A DNA stretch of 64,000 bases from positions 248,001 through 312,000 of the forward strand of contig NZ_FNOX01000003.1 in the NCBI RefSeq assembly GCF_900107155.1. Reading direction: 5' to 3'. Position numbers and translations under genes: made by a program. The notes under the pieces were generated by a model. It saw nothing but the letters and a program-made list of their open reading frames with translations. It did no database searches and had not been told where the DNA came from. This document shows, one piece after another, positions 61,021-64,000 of this stretch (position 1 is the stretch's first letter; each line of letters opens with the position of its first letter). This DNA is from Pseudomonas salomonii (GTDB lineage: Bacteria; Pseudomonadota; Gammaproteobacteria; Pseudomonadales; Pseudomonadaceae).

Positions 61021-61551
61021 ATGAATCGAAAGCTGCTGCTGGAATCCTGCAAAACGCTGGCTGCAGCCGGCGTCTGGTGTGTGCCTGAATCCACATTGAT
61101 CGGGTTTGCAGGCTATCCAACAAAGGATTATTTCCGGGTCGCTATGGCCAGGCATGTCAGAGCTGGCATCGTCGAAAAGATCGCCCCCACGCTTTACTCA
61201 AATCCCTTCCTTGGCCCGCCTGCGGCTGGGCTGTTTCGCTTAACCAATTTTCTTCGTCCACTCGACAGCTTTTACCTGAGCTGTGAATCAGTGCTAAGCG
61301 AACACGGATGGATCAGCCAACTGCCTTTCTGCCTAACCTTTGTAACGACCGGCAGGAGTTATCGCTACAGCACGCTGCTGGGTGATATCGACTTTGTACA
61401 CACTGAGGAAGACCCCGGTTCCTGGCATGGCCACATCACCAGGAATGAAGACCGCCAGGTGTGGGAAGCGTCCCCCGAAAAGGCCCTGGCTGACCTGCAG
61501 CGCTACCGGCGCAGCCTTGACCTGGTCTCGCCTGCGTCTGAACGCCCCTAA
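61021..61551 (+). CDS. AbiEi-like antitoxin-type protein
   Basis: A 176-residue protein. The C-terminal part FYLSCESVLSEHGWISQLPF, TTGRSYRYST and ASPEKALADLQRY resembles the AbiEi antitoxin family (type IV toxin-antitoxin). The N-terminal part may be a winged HTH. No AbiEii nucleotidyltransferase toxin is seen; the next gene is a coiled-coil protein. So it is either an orphan or part of a new pair. ATG 61021 has GAGGG upstream. Confidence 0.65.
   Translation: MNRKLLLESCKTLAAAGVWCVPESTLIGFAGYPTKDYFRVAMARHVRAGIVEKIAPTLYSNPFLGPPAAGLFRLTNFLRPLDSFYLSCESVLSEHGWISQLPFCLTFVTTGRSYRYSTLLGDIDFVHTEEDPGSWHGHITRNEDRQVWEASPEKALADLQRYRRSLDLVSPASERP
61233..61248 (+). repeat. GTTTCGCTTAACCAAT motif inside the AbiEi-like gene
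   Basis: One base different from the consensus GTTTYTCTTAACCAAW. The only copy in the right-hand quarter of the element; possibly chance. Confidence 0.35.
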
Positions 61552-61606
61552 TAGCCATAACCCCCGCCATGCAATATTATCCCCGATATTTGCGCGGGGC
61601 TCGATC

Positions 61607-62590
61607 ATGCCGAAACCTTCCGACCTGGAGCTGAAGCGAAATCAGCTCGCACGACTTAAAGCCAATCTCGACGAGTGCGCCTATCGCTTGGCCGAGCCAT
61701 TGACAGTAGAAGACCCGCACACACAGATTTTGCGCGCAAACGCGCTGTCCCAGCGCCTGAGTCTTGGCATGCTCATATCGAAAGGGGGCGAGACGAAAGC
61801 GGCACTTTCGAAGCAACTCGCGCAGTTGCCACAGGTCAGCGACATTCATGCCTTCCAAGAGCCCCCACTGGTAGAGCTCAGGGTTGGAAAGATCGCGAAG
61901 ACTGACGAGCAGAGCTATGTAGAGCTTGTAGCTGAGTTTACAAGAGAGCTGGCTTTGCTAAATGAGCTGGAGGTCGAACAGGGCGAGGAGATTTCTACAC
62001 CGGAACTGATCTCATCTCGAATCGAGTCGGCACCTAAGATTGGCAGGCCTGCAAAGAGCCCGATTGAAAACCTGGATAGAGGCTTGGCCGAGAATCATGG
62101 CATTGCTCGCCTAGCACTAGCAAAAGCGATGATAAATGAAGAGACCCCTAGGTCAATGGGTCGCCCAGCGCGCACCGTGGCCCAAGTCCAGGCGGAGTAC
62201 GACAAGCGCAAGCAAGACCTAGATAAGTCGATTAGCGACCTAGAAACAAGGCTCCATGGCGTTGAGATACATGACCGCGCATCCAAAATCTATCGAGATG
62301 CCCTGGCTCAGTTCAAGCGTCTAGTCAAAGAGCTTGGCGGAGTCGATCAGATTGAAGCTCGGGCAGAAGTCACGCGCCTGGAAGGCCATCTGAAATTCCT
62401 AAAGCAGGATCGCAAGCGCTACATCGAGCTCGGCGAGCCCGATCTCCCCTTAGAGCATCACAACTCCCCACGCCTCCACCTGCTGTCAGCAAAGACAGAG
62501 CTGGCAGCCGTCCGCGACGTGTACGACCAGCTGACACTTCCGAGAGAGATTAAGCGCCTGAAGGATATCGAGGCCAAGAAATCCAAGTAG
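61607..62590 (+). CDS. Long coiled-coil protein, unknown
   Basis: A 327-residue highly charged helical protein (LKRNQLARLKANLDE, KRKQDLDKSISDLETRLHG, FLKQDRKRYIELGE). No enzyme motif. It follows the AbiEi-like gene on the same strand with 55 bases between, so a two-gene unit is likely. A Pro-containing linker with GRPAKSP and GRPARTV (AT-hook-like GRP) suggests DNA contact. Confidence 0.65.
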   Translation: MPKPSDLELKRNQLARLKANLDECAYRLAEPLTVEDPHTQILRANALSQRLSLGMLISKGGETKAALSKQLAQLPQVSDIHAFQEPPLVELRVGKIAKTDEQSYVELVAEFTRELALLNELEVEQGEEISTPELISSRIESAPKIGRPAKSPIENLDRGLAENHGIARLALAKAMINEETPRSMGRPARTVAQVQAEYDKRKQDLDKSISDLETRLHGVEIHDRASKIYRDALAQFKRLVKELGGVDQIEARAEVTRLEGHLKFLKQDRKRYIELGEPDLPLEHHNSPRLHLLSAKTELAAVRDVYDQLTLPREIKRLKDIEAKKSK

Positions 62591-62672
62591 TCCCCAGCAG
62601 CTCCAGCTCCCAGGCAGCTTTGTTCCCAAACACCCCGCCAGGCAGCTCCTGGAAGGTTGGATTTGTGGGCAG

Positions 62673-62750
62673 CTAGAGCCAAATCGACAGGATGTACAGA
62701 ATCATCACGAAGACAAACAGGCGTCGACACCAATTTTTGATGGTTTCCAT
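62673..62750 (-). CDS. Possible 25-residue membrane peptide
   Basis: METIKNWCRRLFVFVMILYILSIWL on the minus strand forms one short hydrophobic helix with a basic start. GAGGG lies five bases before the ATG and the GCCATAATA box (62770-62787) lies upstream, so expression signals are as good as for other genes of the element. Short length makes this uncertain. Confidence 0.4.
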   Translation of the reverse strand: METIKNWCRRLFVFVMILYILSIWL

Positions 62751-62769
62751 TTTTGACCCTCGATGGACA

Positions 62770-62787
62770 TATTATGGCATTTATTAA
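62770..62787 (-). promoter_or_regulatory. GCCATAATA box upstream of the 25-residue reading frame
   Basis: Minus strand TTAATAAATGCCATAATA, the best match to the consensus. Confidence 0.45.
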
Positions 62788-62895
62788 CGCATGATTCCGC
62801 TTGTCGTGCAATGCCAATGCCCCGGTTTTGCTGGGGATTTCTCAGTTTTCCCTCACGCGGGGCTGAATTAGTACACCAAGTGTATTTTCAGTAAA

Positions 62896-62911
62896 TTGCC
62901 AATTTGTCAAT
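62896..62911 (+). repeat. TTGCCAATTTGTCAAT element, copy 2
   Basis: Same 16 bases as at 60506; in both places the element lies upstream of a small HTH gene, and TTAGTACAC is close by (60626 and 62869). Confidence 0.6.
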
Positions 62912-63021
62912 GGAGTGTCCGATATTTTCCGACGGACGGTGTTGCCAGGAATTCGATTTAGCAACATATTGATTCCAGAGGGCTGCGTGGTGTCGCCCAG
63001 TTGTGAGCACTGGAATGAGAG

Positions 63022-63312
63022 ATGAATGCGTGCGTGAATGTCGAAGAGTTTGAGCTAGCTATCGATGGTGCAGCTGCGGAGCGGGAGCGTGCGAGGATTG
63101 CAGAGTCTCTGGGTTATCTAACTGAGAGCCAGGTAGCCACGCTTGCCGGCGTAAAGCGGTCAACGCTGGAATCATGGCGTAAAAGGTCGAAAGGCCCAGA
63201 CTACATTCTGTTCGGAAATGAGCCCCTCTACTCAATCGCAGACGTGAAGGGCTACTTCGATTCGCTTGCTCAAGCCAGGTCAGACAGGAGTCATATCAGG
63301 GCTGCTCTGTGA
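63022..63312 (+). CDS. Small HTH protein, excisionase-like
   Basis: A 96-residue protein with an HTH (LTESQVATLAGVKRSTLESWRKR near residues 33-55) and a PLYSIADVKGYF wing, as in MerR-like and excisionase proteins. It converges on the integrase gene and overlaps its end by 33 bases, as an excisionase near an integrase would. ATG 63022 has GGAATGAGAG upstream. Confidence 0.75.
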   Translation: MNACVNVEEFELAIDGAAAERERARIAESLGYLTESQVATLAGVKRSTLESWRKRSKGPDYILFGNEPLYSIADVKGYFDSLAQARSDRSHIRAAL

Positions 63313-64000
63313 CTGATCCTCACCGGCTCTACGAAGGGCTTTTCGACGCTCAACAAGATGCACGGATTCGGCCTTGATATGAGTGTAGCGTCGCAGCATC
63401 TTCCAGTCCTTGTGACCAGTGAACAAGGACACTGCTTCAATATCGAGCTCTCGCGTGAAGAGATCAGTAGCAGCGGTGTGGCGAAGATCATGGAACCTCA
63501 AATCATCGATGCCAAGGGCTTGGCAAGCACGAGTGAATGAAGCACTCACTGACCTAGGGGCGTAAGGAAACAACCTTCCGGTTTTGCGACCACCCATAGC
63601 TTTTGTAATTGGCTCAACGAAGTCATCCAGCACCGGCACCTCGCCATGGTTACCCAATTTTTCAGTCGGATGCTTCCTGTCTCTGACAAGCATCACTCGA
63701 CGGTCTAGATCAATGTCCTCAATCCTCAGCATGCAGATCTCTTCCTGTCTGAGCGAAGTCAGCACGGCAAATTCGATGACAGCAATCATGTCGATCGTGT
63801 TTCTCTTCATCTTTTGATAATGCTCACAAAGCTTGCTCAGCTCGCTCGGGCTCGCGACTCTGGTGCGCTCGTTGGAACGTACTTTGAGCCCCCGTCTTGC
63901 GAGTGAGCGTCGAACGTCAAGGGTGATGTCGGGATCTAAATTGAGGTTTCTGACGTAGCGGGCCCAGCTGAGCACAGCTCTGAGATAGGCGAGGTCAACA
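63280..64000 (-). CDS. Tyrosine recombinase/integrase (5' end outside window)
   Basis: The C-terminal 239 residues of a phage integrase. The catalytic layout is clear: Arg in LTSLRQEEICMLRIEDID, HxxR in LRFHDLRHTAATDLF, HK in LFTGHKDWKML and Tyr in RRYTHIK. The frame is open through base 64000, so the N-terminal arm-binding and core-binding parts are cut off. It should integrate the element; the att core is not visible. Right end of the window only, so the true right border is further on. Confidence 0.93.
   Translation of the reverse strand, partial: VDLAYLRAVLSWARYVRNLNLDPDITLDVRRSLARRGLKVRSNERTRVASPSELSKLCEHYQKMKRNTIDMIAVIEFAVLTSLRQEEICMLRIEDIDLDRRVMLVRDRKHPTEKLGNHGEVPVLDDFVEPITKAMGGRKTGRLFPYAPRSVSASFTRACQALGIDDLRFHDLRHTAATDLFTRELDIEAVSLFTGHKDWKMLRRYTHIKAESVHLVERRKALRRAGEDQSQSSPDMTPV

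Noticed and set aside
62458..62817. Minus-strand reading frame opposite the coiled-coil gene end
   Set aside because: Overlaps a real gene, odd composition, no family; a separate frame nearby has the better short peptide.

Overview
The window is a piece of a fluorescent-group Pseudomonas chromosome (positions 1 to about 14,700) joined to a large integrated siphovirus-like prophage (about 14,800 to past 64,000). The host assignment rests on the gene content (FabV, membrane malate:quinone oxidoreductase, PpnN, a short proline-rich Pseudomonas-type lipoprotein, many GC-rich LysR genes) and on two REP-type hairpins with the GTGGGAGC...GCTCCCAC core. No species can be named from the sequence alone.

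Chromosomal part: a partial class-III aminotransferase (ArgD type) divergent from a LysR regulator; a HAD hydrolase; fabV; an Asp/Asn beta-hydroxylase-like membrane protein; ppnN; a ridA-family gene broken by an internal deletion; an AbrB/PIN toxin-antitoxin pair; two small envelope proteins; a second LysR divergent from an F420-reductase-like oxidoreductase; mqo; an AraJ-like MFS exporter; and two small Pseudomonas genes, the second with a structured leader.

Prophage: the left edge carries a plasmid-style mobilisation module (31-bp periodic repeats, MobC-like protein, MOBP-type relaxase with Tyr19 and an HxDxxHxH motif). From about 17 to 53 kb the virion genes lie mostly on the minus strand. 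Read from high to low coordinate they are RuvC-like nuclease, TerS, a C39-like protein, TerL, portal, an accessory island (41.4-48.2 kb), scaffold, P22-type coat, tail spike and its chaperone, HNH, lysis genes, minor head protein, connector, tail completion, tail tube, a G/GT chaperone with a -1 frameshift site, tape measure, and tail tip proteins. Replication genes (T7-endonuclease-I-like, CyRepA1-type helicase, primase with a C-terminal DUF669-like domain) flank a likely origin at 56.5-57.0 kb. The right edge holds two small HTH genes, an AbiEi-like protein and a tyrosine integrase that runs out of the window; the right attachment site is not seen.

The most unusual features are: (1) a relaxase/MobC module inside a tailed prophage; (2) a candidate small RNA at 60.41-60.50 kb with two hairpin loops that both read CCTCTCTCT, complementary to the AAGAGAGA-type ribosome binding sites of many genes of the same element; (3) a 16-bp motif, GTTTYTCTTAACCAAW, at nine places in the prophage, twice as the ends of a roughly 135-bp compound hairpin; (4) an identical N-terminal LVSLIRFG peptide on coat and scaffold; (5) an accessory island in the middle of the head genes with a SIR2-like protein, an MvaT-like silencer, a possible Ntn-hydrolase and an unknown three-gene cassette. 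All functional names come from reading translated sequence and recalling families; no database search was run.
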